The notes: a model not told the origin generated them from the sequence alone. Shown: positions 10,530 to 23,469, counted from the first letter of the stretch. The stretch is DNA of 64,000 bases from Blattamonas nauphoetae (GCA_033064195.1 JARBJD010000212.1:62001-126000), one strand, 5' to 3'. A program made the numbers and translations.

Positions 10530-11582
10530 CTAAAACGGAGTACTCCCACCCAACTGCTTAATCAACCACGCTCCAAGTGAAACTAGACGTAAGTCAGAGA
10601 AAACAACATCGTAACTTTGAAAAAGCATGTCGATCTCGTCGGACAGGCCTTCCTCGCACAGTTTGGCCACAATCTGATGTCCTCGCTTCCGAACAGCTGG
10701 AGTGTCTTTCTGCCAAGCACGGACTCCTTCCATCACACTCCGAAGAAGATTGACTGTCGCAATGGCAGTTTGGAAGAAATGTAAACAATCTGAGAAGGCG
10801 AGCGAAAAAGATGACGACAACACAAATTGTGCCATCTCTTCCAGGAAGGGCGAATGTTTGAGAATCGAACCAAAAAGCAGAGAAACAACTCGGGAATTGG
10901 CAGAATCTGTGATTTGGCGTCGATTCCGGCAGATGAAGTCCAGGAATGGTCCGATAGGACGGAACAATTTGTCAATGAAGGTGTGCTGGAATGTATCCAT
11001 AGAAATGTGGCTGAGTTGGCAAATTCTGCCAGCAACGTCAGGACGGGACCAGAACATGAACCCATACAAGATATTCATCAGATACAAACTGGATGTGTCC
11101 AAAATGTGCCTTGTCTGTTCGTAGAATGCGGTTGGGAGGATTCCGAAGAATCCTGTCTCGAGAAAGTCAAAGCGGGACGACTGAGTGACGTCGAACACAA
11201 TTTCGTTCAGAAGCAACAATGCCGACTTGCTAAGCTCCTCGTTGGATGATGTGAGGAGTGGCACAATTGATTCGGTGAAACCAGAACAAGAGCCATCGAT
11301 TGTCGGAACAAGTTCGAAGAGGATCTGGTCGGTTGAGAATGAACTTCCGTAATGCGGTGTGATACTCTCCAGAAAAGCGGATGCTTGTCGAGTGTCCTTG
11401 GAATTTAGATATTTTCCTTCTTTCACGAAGTTAACAAGGGATAGGAACGATTGTGAAGCTTGTTCGATTGTTTGGATGACAAAGGGTTCAGTTCTCAGAT
11501 ACAAGGGAGTCTCATCACGGTTTGCATCTTTGTGGAAGAGCCAGACGGATCGATGTTGGCTTGAGTGTGAATTGTTTCCCAT
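10530..11582 (-). CDS. HEAT/ARM-like repeat protein, family A
   Basis: The ~350-residue protein is all-helical and leucine-rich. It starts at an ATG giving MGNNSHSSQ and ends at TAG. An in-frame ATG upstream at 11636 is the alternative start. It is related to 42760-43824: both have an N-terminal run ending in a VPTI/LVPD segment, then a serine-rich helix block, then a CLHFF/CLSFV segment and a C-terminal LLGSNV or LIKQLGG ending. No catalytic motif, signal peptide or membrane span is visible. This looks like a lineage-specific expanded repeat family, so a scaffold role is a guess. It sits 300 bp from the end of the family B gene, in the same orientation. Confidence 0.75.
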   Translation of the reverse strand: MGNNSHSSQHRSVWLFHKDANRDETPLYLRTEPFVIQTIEQASQSFLSLVNFVKEGKYLNSKDTRQASAFLESITPHYGSSFSTDQILFELVPTIDGSCSGFTESIVPLLTSSNEELSKSALLLLNEIVFDVTQSSRFDFLETGFFGILPTAFYEQTRHILDTSSLYLMNILYGFMFWSRPDVAGRICQLSHISMDTFQHTFIDKLFRPIGPFLDFICRNRRQITDSANSRVVSLLFGSILKHSPFLEEMAQFVLSSSFSLAFSDCLHFFQTAIATVNLLRSVMEGVRAWQKDTPAVRKRGHQIVAKLCEEGLSDEIDMLFQSYDVVFSDLRLVSLGAWLIKQLGGSTPF

Positions 11583-11881
11583 TGAGATAGGAAGGTGGTG
11601 ATACAAACAAATATGGGTATTAAGCAAACTCAACATTACATTGCTCCCACTGCACTCGTAGTTATTCTTAACGCTTCCTCATTTCAAACTTCATTCATTT
11701 AAACAAACAATAGACCATCACGGGGAAAAGACAGGGGAGGTTTCGAATTGATTCTATCACTGAGACATTTCTCCGCGCTCGAAGTTTATGGCGAGCGCTT
11801 TGGATCGATGATATATTCAAGGTGACTTGACCGCTGAAATCCACGTCTTGTTTGGCTCGTCTGGATCCGTCAGAGAGATAA

Positions 11882-13781
11882 CTAGCTTCTCGAATGAGCA
11901 GTCAGTGTTCGAAAGAAGTCGAACGATCTCATTCTCCGTTTGAGGTGGTCTCGTCGGATTGTGTCGAGGAGAATTCCGATCACAGCAACTCCTTTCTCGT
12001 AGTCATCCAAGAACGACGAACAAGACACAGCGAACACAAGATGATCCAACAAACCTCGCTTCACCAACTCAATCCGAATAGCATCGGAAGCGACACTGAC
12101 AAAACGATGGAAGGACTCGAAGGTGGCAGACACAATGGCAGGATTGACAGAGCTAAGAAGATGAAGAAAGAGAGATGAGAAAGCAAACAAGAGACGCTCA
12201 GTGATGAACATGAGGATATTGTGTCCAGCGAGAGAAGAAAGGAAATCTGGGGAAGGATGACAACAAAAAGGCCAAACGGGAAGAAGATAAAGATCGCACA
12301 CACTCAGACAGAATGCGGACTTCGTCGCTTGGAAAACTATTTGGTGACAGGAATGCGAAGATTGTGTTCCAGTTGGGTTGGATGAAGCGTGGAAGGGCGA
12401 GAGAGCGGATGCCAGTGTGAGAGGAGAGAGTTTGGACGCCGCCTCGTTGAGCACCAGCCAGAGAAGAAGGATGGTAGATGAGTGGAGAGTCGAAGTGGCC
12501 AGGAATGCTGAACCAGTGAAGATTCACAACAACACTTCCAACATCTTGCAACAACTTGAGTTCGACACGATCTTCCATTGGGTTGAATGGAGCAAGCATC
12601 TTGAACACTTTGGCGAGAGACGAACAAGCCCCAAAAGGAGAAGTGAAGTCACCAAAGTGTGCGACGACGTTGAACAAACCTATTCGACAGTTGATTGGTG
12701 CACTTTCGAGGTAAGCAGTGGAGAGAAGAGTGTCGATGAGGCGATGTGGAGGAAAAAGACTGAAGAGATTGAGAATGGCTCCTTGTGTGGTCTCCTGAGC
12801 AGATATTTGAACGAACAGCATTGTGAAGATACTGTGGAACACTGTGTTCTCGCGATTGAGTTTGGGATAGCGAAGAAGGAGGGAGTGGAGACCAACATAA
12901 GGCGTGTGGAGGAACTTTCTCGAAGTGCATTCAAACACGTCAGACCATAATTCGAGAAGCGCGTCTGGATCATCGCGGAGAAACCGTTCGAACATCAGAT
13001 CCACCGGGAAGAAGGAGTGTCGGTGTTTGGGATCGATGGAAGTGTGGTTGAGATAGTACGCGGGGTTGATTTTGGCTCGACTGTTGTATTGAATAGAGTC
13101 TTGATCAGCTGCAATGTGATCCGTCAGAGCAGAAGGGAAATCGCATCCACGAAAGACAGACAAGTACGAGCCGAGCATGACTGCGAGTGGAACTAAATAA
13201 TGTTCTGATCTGTTATTCTTTGAAAATAGCCTCGGATCTGTGGAGATTCGTGAGAGCATCCGATTCGTCTTCTCAAACTGAAGAACGAAGTCCATCTGCC
13301 ATTGAAACGACATCGACAATACGTCATTCAAAAAAGTTGACCCAATGAACTGACATGACCGATAGAAGAGCTCAATATCGCTCAGTTCAGTCGCCAGAAA
13401 GCCGTGGAAATCGAAATCAGACTCTTTCACGAACCGATGATCCCCTTTCTTGGTTCGAAACTCCACATGAAGCCCCCACAGCCTTATCAGTGCGATTCTC
13501 TCCCAATAGATTCCATCGCGGAACGCCGTTCGGAGCGTTTGAAATCGGCGTTCGCAAGGATCGTCGACTGTCTGAAGGCATTCTCCGATTTGAAAGAAGA
13601 GATGGAAACACTCAAACTGGACGACTGAGTTGGACGAATGGAGACCGGAGATGAGGCGGGTTCGGAAAGTGAGGACGTCGGAAATGCATTTGGAGGATTT
13701 CGTCGCTTCGACAACACCCCAACATCGGCGAAGTGATGCAACTAGTTTCACATCATCCGTCTCGTCGAGCAGCGAGGAGTG
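11882..13781 (-). pseudogene. HEAT-like family B gene, 3' part (split by insertion)
   Basis: This is the C-terminal ~610 codons of a large helical repeat protein. A 55-nt intron (12247-12301, GTGTGCG...CCCCAG) joins DEVRILSEY to FLSSLAGHNIL in frame. The stop is TAG at 11882-11884. At 13781 the reading stops abruptly at an inserted element. The missing N-terminal part resumes at 22163. Reading NEKF at 22163 straight into HSSLLDETDD here matches the uninterrupted NEKFHSSLFDD at about 965-985 of the third copy. The gene was therefore whole before the 8.4-kb insertion. No known domain is recognised beyond HEAT/ARM-like helices. Confidence 0.8.
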
Positions 13782-13955
13782 GACCGCCCTTCCAGTAGGT
13801 CCATTACGAAACCTGGGGCTCCTCTCATGACGAGATATGGTGTGATCAATAAATTGAATAAGTTATTAATGGGTAGGCCTGATCAATTTCTTCATTCAAA
13901 TTCATTTATTCCGCCTCCTCATCGTTATTCATGGAAATCTATCTTTCCAATATCG

Positions 13956-16900
13956 TAGGCTTGTCTGACCGGCCAAAAGTGTCGGTCAGTGTCAGTTCAA
14001 AAAACTTCAAAGGGTCAGATCTCTATCTAACTTTTAATTGTGAGCTATTTCCCTAAAAGTCGAAACTTGGCAAAACTACATGTCCAGAGAATCTTCCTGA
14101 AACCGTTTGGTAGCCTCATTTCTATTGTTTGTGCAATGAACATCTTGTTCACCATCTTGATGAATATTTGGAGCTCAATAGTCTCACTATATTCTTCTCT
14201 ACCTTCTTCATGCATTTGAGACGCTTATTTCTCTCTTTTTCTGCCGCCTTCTCATTGTTCTTTAGAATACACGCAGATCCAACCTCTCCCTCGTCTTCCT
14301 CAAAGCTGTCTCGTCTGATAGCGTTTATGCAAGCCTAACTATCAGAGACGGAAGATACGGACTTGATAATCACCAACTGCAGCTATTCCAGCTGTTGGGA
14401 AGGTTCAGATCGAAGGCAAATCACATCGACTCAACTTTGTTTGTTTCGAACGAGCGAATCTGCTTATTTGTCACTATTATCTGTGAAGACTTTGGTATCA
14501 TGCATCATTCTTTCTTCATCACATCACTTTTCTTTCTTATTGTTGCTCAGAAACGAAGATATCATCGATCCACTGTCAGTCGCACACGATTCGAGAATAC
14601 AAGATACAAAATGTACAATCTCCTCCCCCGACTCATTAAGAAAGTGAAAAACTCGGTTCTATATTTCTTTTAGGAATTCCAGTTTAACTGATGTCAAACT
14701 GAACTGCGTCAAAAATATCCCATTTTCTCAGTCGTAGACGTGAAAGAAGCAATAGAGGAAAAACCTGCAGCAGAAGAAGAGTCACGACAGATGAAACAAG
14801 CAGTTGTTCAATCTGTCTCGATGTCTGTCGCCACCCTCTCTCGTCTCCTGTCGACATCACATGAAGCCGCACTCTCAATCACCTCCTGCGACACTCTGGC
14901 CCTCTCTGGTCTTCTCTTCGAAAACTGTGCTGGGCAGTCGGCCTCGTCACTCTTCATCGATTCATCGTCGAGTGTCTCCCTCGCCACTCCCATCGCGTCG
15001 TCGTTCAGCGTCTGTTCCTCACCGCGTTCTTCAGTCAATGGAGACATATCAACTGTCTTTCTCCCTCACGCAGCGTCCATCACAATCGACCCAGAAGATG
15101 GAACAGACGAGCAGTTCTGCTGGTCAACAAGTGTCGGGTGTCAATCGCTCTCAGGGATTGTCGATCGACTCATGCCAACTTTTGAATACAAACTCAACGT
15201 TGCAGAAGGAACGACAAGTGAATCCACTCTCTCCATCACCAGCAAGAAGACCATCACTGTCACTGGGTTGGGTTCAGCACGTTCGCTGATGGTCATGCAA
15301 TCGACCGCTCAGAGCTTTGCTCATCTCTCTGATGGCTCTCTCTCGCTCGCCTCTCTTGGATTCACAGAAACAGCTTCACAGATTGGAGTATCTCGCCAGA
15401 AGTCGTTCTTCGATGTGAAAGGTGGATCTCTTCGTCCCGAAAGCGTCGAATTCATCCCTCTTTCATTCTCTGGAACCAGCAGCTTCGTCAAGATGAGTGG
15501 AGCGTCGACACTGTCGCTGAAGAGGGTTTCATTTGTGTCGATGAAGAACGAAGCGTCTGGGGATGTTGTGATGAAGAGTGTGTCGATCTTCACAGCTGGG
15601 ATGACTGGAAGTCATGAAGTGTTTCTGGAGGGACAAGATGTGGGAGCTGTCATTTCTGATGATTGGACGAGTCTGATTGGGACGAACACCACGATGACTA
15701 AAGCTCAGTTGGAGCAAGTTTTTGGTCAGATTCGACAAACACGACGAACATCGGACCGCTTGGGTATCATTTGTATCCACACACGAATGGAGCTGTGTTT
15801 ATGTCGGAAGGGTTCTGGGATCATGGAAAGTGTGGTCAGGAGCGTCTTCCTTGCTCGTCACTCGATTTCGCCTTCTCGCTGCTCACACGAAGACCGAAAT
15901 CAGCCTGGGCTCAAACATCACTCTCTCAACTCTTCTCGAATGCCCCGAGACAGGTGCGTTGATCTCTTCGTCTTCTGAGGCATCACTGCTTTTGAATCTG
16001 ATGGACAGATAATTGTGGAAGTTGGCTCACTCACTTTGTCATCGATTGACATCACACTTCCCTCATCGCTCTCACAGTCTCTGCTCGTTGTGAAAGGAAG
16101 CACACTGACCCTCTCCAGCACAGTGACGATCACGACCCCTCCCTCAGCCGCTCACACGGCGTCGCTGATCAAAATGGAAGGAGCATCGACAATGTCTGTG
16201 TCTACTGGCTGTGAATTCAAAACGATCTCGCAGACAGAAAGTGGAGGAGGGGCGTTCCTGAGCACAAATGGAAACAACAACCAGATTCTTTCCATCGCAA
16301 GTAGCTCGTTCGAGTCAGTGTCGTCGGTTGGAGATGGAGGAGTGATTCTGGCTCAACTGGGAGCAGGATCGAAACTGACGGTTGCAGACACGACATTCAA
16401 ATTGTATTCGTCGTCTGGGAAGGGAGGAGCTTTGTCGATTGTGCTCTCATCGACAGGTTCATTCGCTGTTGAAGCAGGGACGTCATTCGAATCATGCTCA
16501 GCGATTATGAGTGGATCTGCAGTGTTTGTGGAAGCACAGTCACTGGCCTCAGCCATCACCAAAACCAGCAGCGCCGGTGGACATGCATCGAGGATGGAAC
16601 ACAGTGAACTCGTCAGACGATATTCCTCTTGTGCTGTTCCTGGCTGATGTGAGATCGACAGGATTCGCAAGTTCGAGTGGGTCCGATGGGGAGCTATGTG
16701 GCTTCTCTGTGAATCCTTGCTCGTCAATCGATCTTGTTCAGACCCGACTAGCAGCGAATGGATCAAAAACAGAAGGAAAGCTGAAGCCAATCACAATCGA
16801 ACTCCAAACTGGACTTGCACAATCGACGCCGTTTTCGTGTGGTGGACACAAAGCGACGATCACTGGAAACACAATCACACTCTCGAAGACGGGTCAGTTC

Positions 16901-17638
16901 ACAACATCCTCAGCCAACTCTGTGCTGACTCTCTCCTCGCTAACCATCCTCTTCGCCTCTTCGCAGACCAAACCAGCCATTTCAGTGTCGTTGGGGAAGA
17001 TTGTGGTTTCTGGTTGCACAATCAGGAATGGAGATGCAGACATTCCTGCCGTGTTTGGATCGGTTTCGGGAGGGCTGTTGGAACTGAGTGGGACGAACAC
17101 GATGAAATTGGTGTCCCCTTCCTCCTCGCTCTTCGATGTGACATCTGGGACTCTGAAGATAGGATCAGGAACGGCACTGACTCACTCAACCACACAACGG
17201 ACATCATCTCTGTTCGTTCTGAATGGAGGAACGACTCTCTCCTCGACAGCCTGAAGTGGATTGTTCAGATCTCGTCCACTCAAATCAAAGCAAGACAAAT
17301 ATAAGCGAGGAACTGATCCAATATGGCAGCTATCACTTTTTTATCGAGAGAGGATGTTTAGCTCGATCAAGTGCCCGTAACTGTTTTTTCCGAACATTTG
17401 AGGAATTACTCTCCGAAAATAAGAGTGAGAGAGCTGAAGTGCAATGATAATAAATCAATTGTGGCATATCCTAAGGAAATTCAAGGATTCTTTGGTTAAT
17501 GATTCGAATTTCCGTTGTTTTGGAAACCACTTCGGAGAAATAGTATCTCTCGACTATGGGTTCGGTAATTTCTCCGGTCAGTGACCGTCAGTACTTTTCG
17601 GTGAAAACTGACCGGTCAGTGCCGGTCAGACAAGCCTA
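13956..17638. mobile_element. hAT-like element carrying beta-helix gene pieces
   Basis: The ends are perfect 18-bp inverted repeats TAGGCTTGTCTGACCGGC, with GGTCAGT motifs clustered just inside. An 8-bp target duplication CAATATCG lies at 13948-13955 and 17639-17646. An 8-bp duplication with a TA-G type end fits the hAT superfamily. There is no transposase: the cargo is a broken beta-helix surface protein gene, so the element is non-autonomous and transduplicating. Confidence 0.85.
14740..17254 (+). pseudogene. Beta-helix surface protein, broken, inside the hAT-like element
   Basis: The reading has serine/threonine-rich beta-strand repeats typical of the oxymonad Pmp-like ectodomains, for example SLSLASLGFTETASQIG and SKLTVADTTFKLYSSSGKGG. 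It changes frame several times: near 15750, near 16000 and near 16600-16650. There is no signal peptide, membrane span or kinase tail, so both gene ends are missing. It is a captured internal fragment that has since decayed. Similar proteins in this window lie at 46039-48562 and 55436-62375. Confidence 0.75.
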
Positions 17639-17646
17639 CAATATCG

Positions 17647-20600
17647 ATCCTTTACAAGTTGATGCTCTTATCGTTGTAAATCATGTTATTGAGACATCAC
17701 TTCTGTCAACAAATATTTGCTTTTCTCGGGCAATATAGCCCACAAATCCACTCTCCCAAGACATGCAGGTGAACATCTAAAACTCACGGATCTCTTATCC
17801 AGTCATATTGTCAACGAACCACTCCCTCAACACCTGGAAAGAGCAGATTCGAACTCGAATCATTCACCAACTCCCGATGGAGTTGTTAGCTCAGCCTTTC
17901 TTCGATCTGGTGGATACCGTCGAATTAGAGTACGTCCCGAGGGCGAAGGTTAGATGTACAAGATATCGCATACTTCACCAACAAGACTCCGAGTCCTTCA
18001 TGCAGACAGAATAGGAGGCAACACGACGATGAGGAGGCAGTAGTACGCATCAATGATATGAAAGGACGGCACACCAGCGTATATTATCGGACTGGATCCT
18101 TTCAGTCGATCTGGTCTGAACATGCCGATCCTTCGGAGGAAGAATCCTCAACAATGTCAATTATCTCAACAAAGAGCCAGACTTTCATCCAAGTTGTCCG
18201 TACAGTCAACCGAAGAGATCTCGCAGGATGAACTCAGCATATTCGATCATGTAACGTGTGGGACTCATGCGTTCCCCTCACCAACGACCTCGATCGACAC
18301 AATGACATGGTAAAGTCCCCTACCATCAAGCAATGAACAAACCTAAAAGGAGAGGAGGATAGAATCAGCAATGACAACGCGCGGAAAGTGAAACCGAGAT
18401 CCACGAAACCAAGGTCCAATCGAGATCGGGAGAGTGGTCTTTTCAGACAAAACAAATCGTGAAGTGCCCTCCAAGCTGAGCCACAAGTGTCTCTTTACTG
18501 ATCTCACATCCTCTTGAGTGCAATGTCGACGCAGCAGGGATGCTCGGTCACGGCTCCCTCGATATATCCGACAACCTCAAATTTTCCAAAATTTAGGACA
18601 CCACTCGGTTTCAATTCATCGACATATTCAAATTTTCCCTCTTCCTCGAGTTCTCTCTTGAATTCTACTCGAAAGCGCCGCAAGTTTCGACAACACTAGA
18701 AAATTCAACATGTGCCACTGTTGTCCCTTTTACCGGAAAATTCTCCATTTATGCCTCATCTACAATCGGGGAGCAATCTTATCGACGAGTATTGATACAA
18801 TGAGGCGAACTACAACCAGTCGTGGCCATATCGTCCATTGCGGATCGTCAAGCTCACTAGGATCAACATTCTGCCTGAATAAACTTGCAAGCCACCATCT
18901 CCGTGTTTATTATCGAGAACTCTTCGAAGCTGGAGGTTGGTATACCGGAGAAAACAACACTCGGGGCAAGCCTTTTGGGGGTCTAATTATGATGCCCCCG
19001 CAGATTTTCTCCTGACTGAAAAAGTGAACAGCGCTGATCTTTCATCTATTGACACAATCATCGACACCGATATGTCAGTTGGAGCCCCCAACAACTTCTA
19101 CTCGCATTGCCATTACGAAGACGAGGAAACTACGTTCTTTATAGTTTATCCTCCAAGACACTGTCAGGTTCCCCGCACAACGAAGCAGCTCCGTCGAGAA
19201 AGGTGACGACTCTGCGATTTCACCACCATTCCTTCATCTCCGGCGCGCTTTGACAATCACCAAACTCTGTTCCTTTTCGCGCCCCGAAAACGCAATGACA
19301 ACAAAATTGTCTATTGCGAACGGTCGAGCTCGCAAGGATTCAGCTGTACGTCTCGACGACAGTCTGAAATTCGCCTTCTCCACGTTTGGTGTCGACAGAT
19401 ATAACAATTCTGAGACAAAACTGTCGAACAAGAAGACAAATTTCGGTGTCCATCAACCATTCAGTAATCCGTATCCCGAGGAAGCTCGGTTGGGAAATGA
19501 GACAACTTCTAAGCGATTTGGCTATCCCATTTGCTCCGTCTTCAATTTTAGCTTCGATGCTCCCGGACCATCATTTTCTCACAGTCTGAACGACAGACTC
19601 TGTTGTGAACACAACAATCACCGAACGTCCCGCTGACTTTTTTACTGATGAATCAATATAAAACCAGCTCAATATCAAAGCTTCATCACTGCCAATAGAC
19701 GCCACTGATCCACTCCTTGTCAAGTGCACAGTGTCAGAAATGAGATTGGAGACTGATATGGTTCGTCACTCGAAGAACTCGTTGTTGAAGAAGTCAACGT
19801 CCGCAACACGTTCACCCCAACGATCAGTGTGAGCTGCATCCGCTGGGCAGGAGGGGACTGCGATGGCGTCGACATCTGTTCCCAATGGTGCAACAGAAAC
19901 GCATGAAACGTCGCTCAGCGAGAGAATTTTCAGTCAGCGTCGGTGAACGAATGGAGAATGGCGCAATTCATCCCAACCACAACAATATACCATCCTTTCA
20001 ACTAGAAACAAGTGATAGGTTCATGCAGGGCTCAAACATCTACGAAGAATCGTGCGAGTTGAACATCGGAAAGGAGACAAGGTGACGACCAATACACTCC
20101 ATTGTGAGTGATTGCTACGGTGTCATTGTGAGTCAGCCGTGTATTTCCTGATATTGATCGACGGAACGGACTTTCAACACCGAATTATTTGATGAGTGTG
20201 ACATTGAACTACCAATTCCTGAGTGAAGCTCGGCAGCGAGCGTTTCAACAACTCCAGTCTCCACTGCTCGTCTGATTGGGATTGGCGCAGTATTGTTCAC
20301 TAATTGACAGGAAGACAGGACTCTTCCATACATATCTTCTGGATAGTTCCCACCACAGATGTTGGGAAGACGTTGATTGTGTTCACAATCGTGCAACACC
20401 ATCTATATCTCATACGAACACTAACACCACCAATAACCTTGTCTCGTGAACTTCATGCATGTATCCGGTTTATCCGCAGACATAATCCCTCCCCTTGTTC
20501 GGATTAGAATTATGCCTTTCATGCCTTCAAGCTGAATGCAGCTCCCACGATCATCGCTCAGGGCTCGGTTGTGCTCACAATCAATTGAGAGCCGAGTGAA

Positions 20601-21740
20601 GTAAAAATTACGTCCTTTTCGTTTGAATCCAACGAACTGTGTCGTCCTAACTCTTTCGAGTCGTGTCCTTTCCCCGTAGTACCACGCCCTCATCCCTGAG
20701 AACCCACCAGACCCAAAGCACTCTCCCAGAAAGTCTAATTTGTTACTCGTCGACTGGATCGAGATTGTGGTCTATTTGCTCTCACTCGTCGATAGTCCTC
20801 TTCCAGAGTGTGACCAGACGGACATCGCGACAGGATTCGAGGGTGGGAATGAGAATGGAGAAGATATGCATGTAGATGGAGCTCTTACGATCTTTACGAC
20901 CACCAAGCGAGCAGTCATCATCAACCTCTCTACGAACATCGTTGTCACAATGAAAGCAGAGAGAACGTTCAACATTGTTACAATCCAAAGTTTTAAACAA
21001 CAAAATTGGGGTGAATTGCCATGACGCGTGATTCAACAACACATGTTGTTCAAAAGGGAAATGGGGCACTCACGCGATCAAAGGATCATGATGCACTCAA
21101 CGAGCAAAGAGCAGTCCGTCACTATAGGGAGTTCTGGGCATTCATAACGCTGATCCTCATCTGATTGTTTTTCAGAGATCGAATGACATTGCTTCGAGAG
21201 CGGGGAACACGAAATGGAGTTGATCAACACGACTGCAGGTACTGGAGGCGAGGTACTCTCCGAAGTTGCCCGATTGATGGGGGTGAATGGGGAGGCAGTC
21301 TATTCCGGGCACAACCTTCTTCTATCCAGAAGACATTGCTACATTGAGTTCGTCACACTCACACAAAGAGTCATCCTTTGCACTCTCTGTCACCTCGCCG
21401 CAAGCATTAACCAGTACTGTCCCGTATTTCATTCAGACCTTGATGATCGTGTTGGACCTGATCATCTTGTCCGAAGGTGCCGCCATCTTCAGTTCGGACA
21501 CCGATCTTGTCTTCGAAGGGTCGAAGCAATCGGAGGTTCATCATGATAAGTGGGGGAGAGACAAGAAGACCAGAGTGAGTGAGCGCAGCGGCTGGTCACC
21601 GAATGGTAAAGCGCTCCAAACTCACTCTACCCTGTCCTATTCTGTTTGGTGGCAGCAGCGTATCGCTGGTCACGGCCTGCCTTCGACATCACAAGTTCTT
21701 AACTCAGGCTTGTTTTTCTTCCTTATTCATCCCTTTTTTG
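17647..21740. other. Decayed region without intact genes
   Basis: No reading frame longer than about 130 residues here looks genuine. Short stretches such as ELLAQPFFDLVDTVELEYV (about 17880-17940) or serine-rich runs near 18640 look like eroded coding sequence, possibly beta-helix genes. I cannot join them or name a family. The region is the interior of the transposon cluster. Confidence 0.4.
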
Positions 21741-21806
21741 GTCCTTTCAAGTCTCGTCATGAGAGGAGCCCCAGGTTTCGTAATGGACCTACTGGAAGGG
21801 CGGTCC

Positions 21807-22161
21807 TTATACAGAAACCAGGGCTCCTCTCATCTAATAGTCTGCCACACCCACAGGTTTTCTTCTCCAATGGGAATTGGAGTTTCTTTTACCTTTTGCT
21901 CCATCTCCCGGTCTTTGACCAGAACCAGGTGCTCACCGAGAGGTGGCAACTGGGAATATTATGGGAGAGCCTCTTGAACTCAAAGAGAGAACTCGTACAA
22001 GTTCCTACACTTCTCTCTTTACTCTTGATTTGTTTCTCGGTTCACGACCGAGAAAGATTTCATTTGAATGTTCATTATTTACAGGCCTACCCATTAATAA
22101 CTTATTCAATTTATTGATCACACCATATCTCGTCATGAGAGGAGCCCTGGTTTCTGTATAA
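21807..22161. mobile_element. 355-bp MITE with 27-bp inverted ends
   Basis: Both ends are identical inverted repeats beginning TTATACAGAAACCAGGGCTC. It directly abuts the resumed host gene on one side and the outer cluster repeat on the other. It is non-coding. The inner part near its right end (22082-22140) also matches 13812-13880 in reverse, so the two belong to one repeat family. Confidence 0.7.
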
Positions 22162-22162
22162 C

Positions 22163-23469
22163 AAACTTTTCGTTGAAATCCACGCTTTGAGGAAACGGTT
22201 GGAAGTCTGCGTCGAGTTCTGATTCCGATTCCAAGGCTGGACGAATGTTCCACGGGAAGGAAGTGGGATGCGGTCGTGTGAGGAGGTCGTGAATCGTCAA
22301 TAGGATCTGTCGAGAATGACGAACACTTGAGTCTCCATGGAACAGCACTTGCTTATAAATGAATGATTGAGGATCGGACGACGACTGAGAAGATGGGAGT
22401 GATTGATGGATGGAGACGGCTGTGGAGCGGAGTTGAGTGTTGGTGTTTGTTGGAAGGTGACAGGAGTTCGCGAAACTGTTTTTCTCGAGTTGAGGTGGGT
22501 TCGCTCTGAGGTGATGTTTTGTTTGGAGTGATTCGAGTGTTACCCTGAAACAACGAGATTGGAGGAAGGATTGATCAGTCTGAAGAACAATGTACTGAAA
22601 GAGAACATACCAAAGACATCACACTCTTCTCCACCATCTCCATCATCGTCACCCATTCTTTCCAGTCGTAAAAAGAATTCTGAACTTTCTCCAATGATTG
22701 AGTTTCTTTGACCTGTCTCACCGCATTCAGAAGCTCTTCCGACTTGTGAACGGCATCTCCGCGCAGGAGGGAGTGTTCAGTGGGAACGAATCGGTGACGA
22801 TTGTCTGAGCGAAGAACAAATCGCGTGAACGATGAGGCGAGATTGAGGAGGAGAAAGGGGTGGGGATGAAGGTTGTCCATCTTGCCAAGGTTGCGAAAAC
22901 ATTCAGCAAAATATTGTGAGTGATCTGTTGGAGATGAATTTGGGAGAGTGAGATCTCCAGAAGCCACGAAATGTTCGACGAGGGCAACCATGATGCGAGA
23001 GAAGACAATATCCTTCTGTTCTGGATCAAGAGGGAGAATCAATCCATTTTGGTGTTCAAGTGTTCGATGGACGTACAGAAAGATCTTGCAGAGCATGGAG
23101 ATGTCGGAAGAGAGAGAACCAACAATCGACGGCTGGGGTAGTGAGGAGGGAGAATCTGTTCAGATGAATGAAAAAAGAAAAAAGAGAAAACCAATCAAAA
23201 GTGTGGAAGAATTGTCAATTTGGAGATTTTCAGATGTTAGAGTCGGAGCAAAGGGGTGTTCATTTCTGAAGATTTCTGCTCCGATCACCGCTTCAACAAA
23301 CCATTCCATCAGACTCTGTTGGAATGAATCAGAAGAAAAAACACACTATCCAAGAAATATGTGTTTCATCAGTTTCTAATCTCTCGATTTTCGATGTAAA
23401 AGATGAGGTCTCAATCTCCAGAGAAAGTGCAATACTGGGAACACAAAGAATGTCAGAAGCAGTATGCAT
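22163..23469 (-). pseudogene. HEAT-like family B gene, 5' part (split by insertion)
   Basis: This is the N-terminal portion of the gene continued at 11882-13781. It reads from an ATG at 23469 (MHTASDILC) through three small introns: 23316-23346 (31 nt), 23156-23191 (36 nt) and 22545-22624 (80 nt). All have GT...AG ends and keep the frame. Recognisable segments are SLMEWFVEAVIGAEIFRNEH, then MLCKIFLYVHRTLEHQNG, then FVPTEHSLLRGDAVHKSEEL, then the NEKF end at 22163. An element with an 8-bp duplication starts 12 bp upstream of the ATG (23481), so an earlier exon may have been separated. The whole protein would be about 1000 residues with helical repeats; its role is unknown. Confidence 0.75.

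Larger units (their letters stand above)
13782..22162. mobile_element. Nested transposon cluster splitting the family B gene
   Basis: About 8.4 kb separates the two halves of the gene. The left end (13782-13835) and the sequence at 21752-21806 are near-perfect inverted repeats beginning GGACCGCCCTTCCAGTAGGT. A smaller inverted-repeat element (21807-22161) fills the right edge, and a hAT-like element (13956-17638) lies inside. All share the motif GGGCTCCTCTCAT near their ends, apart from the hAT-like one. The interior between 17647 and 21740 holds only decayed reading frames. No target duplication is clear at the outer junctions. Confidence 0.65.
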
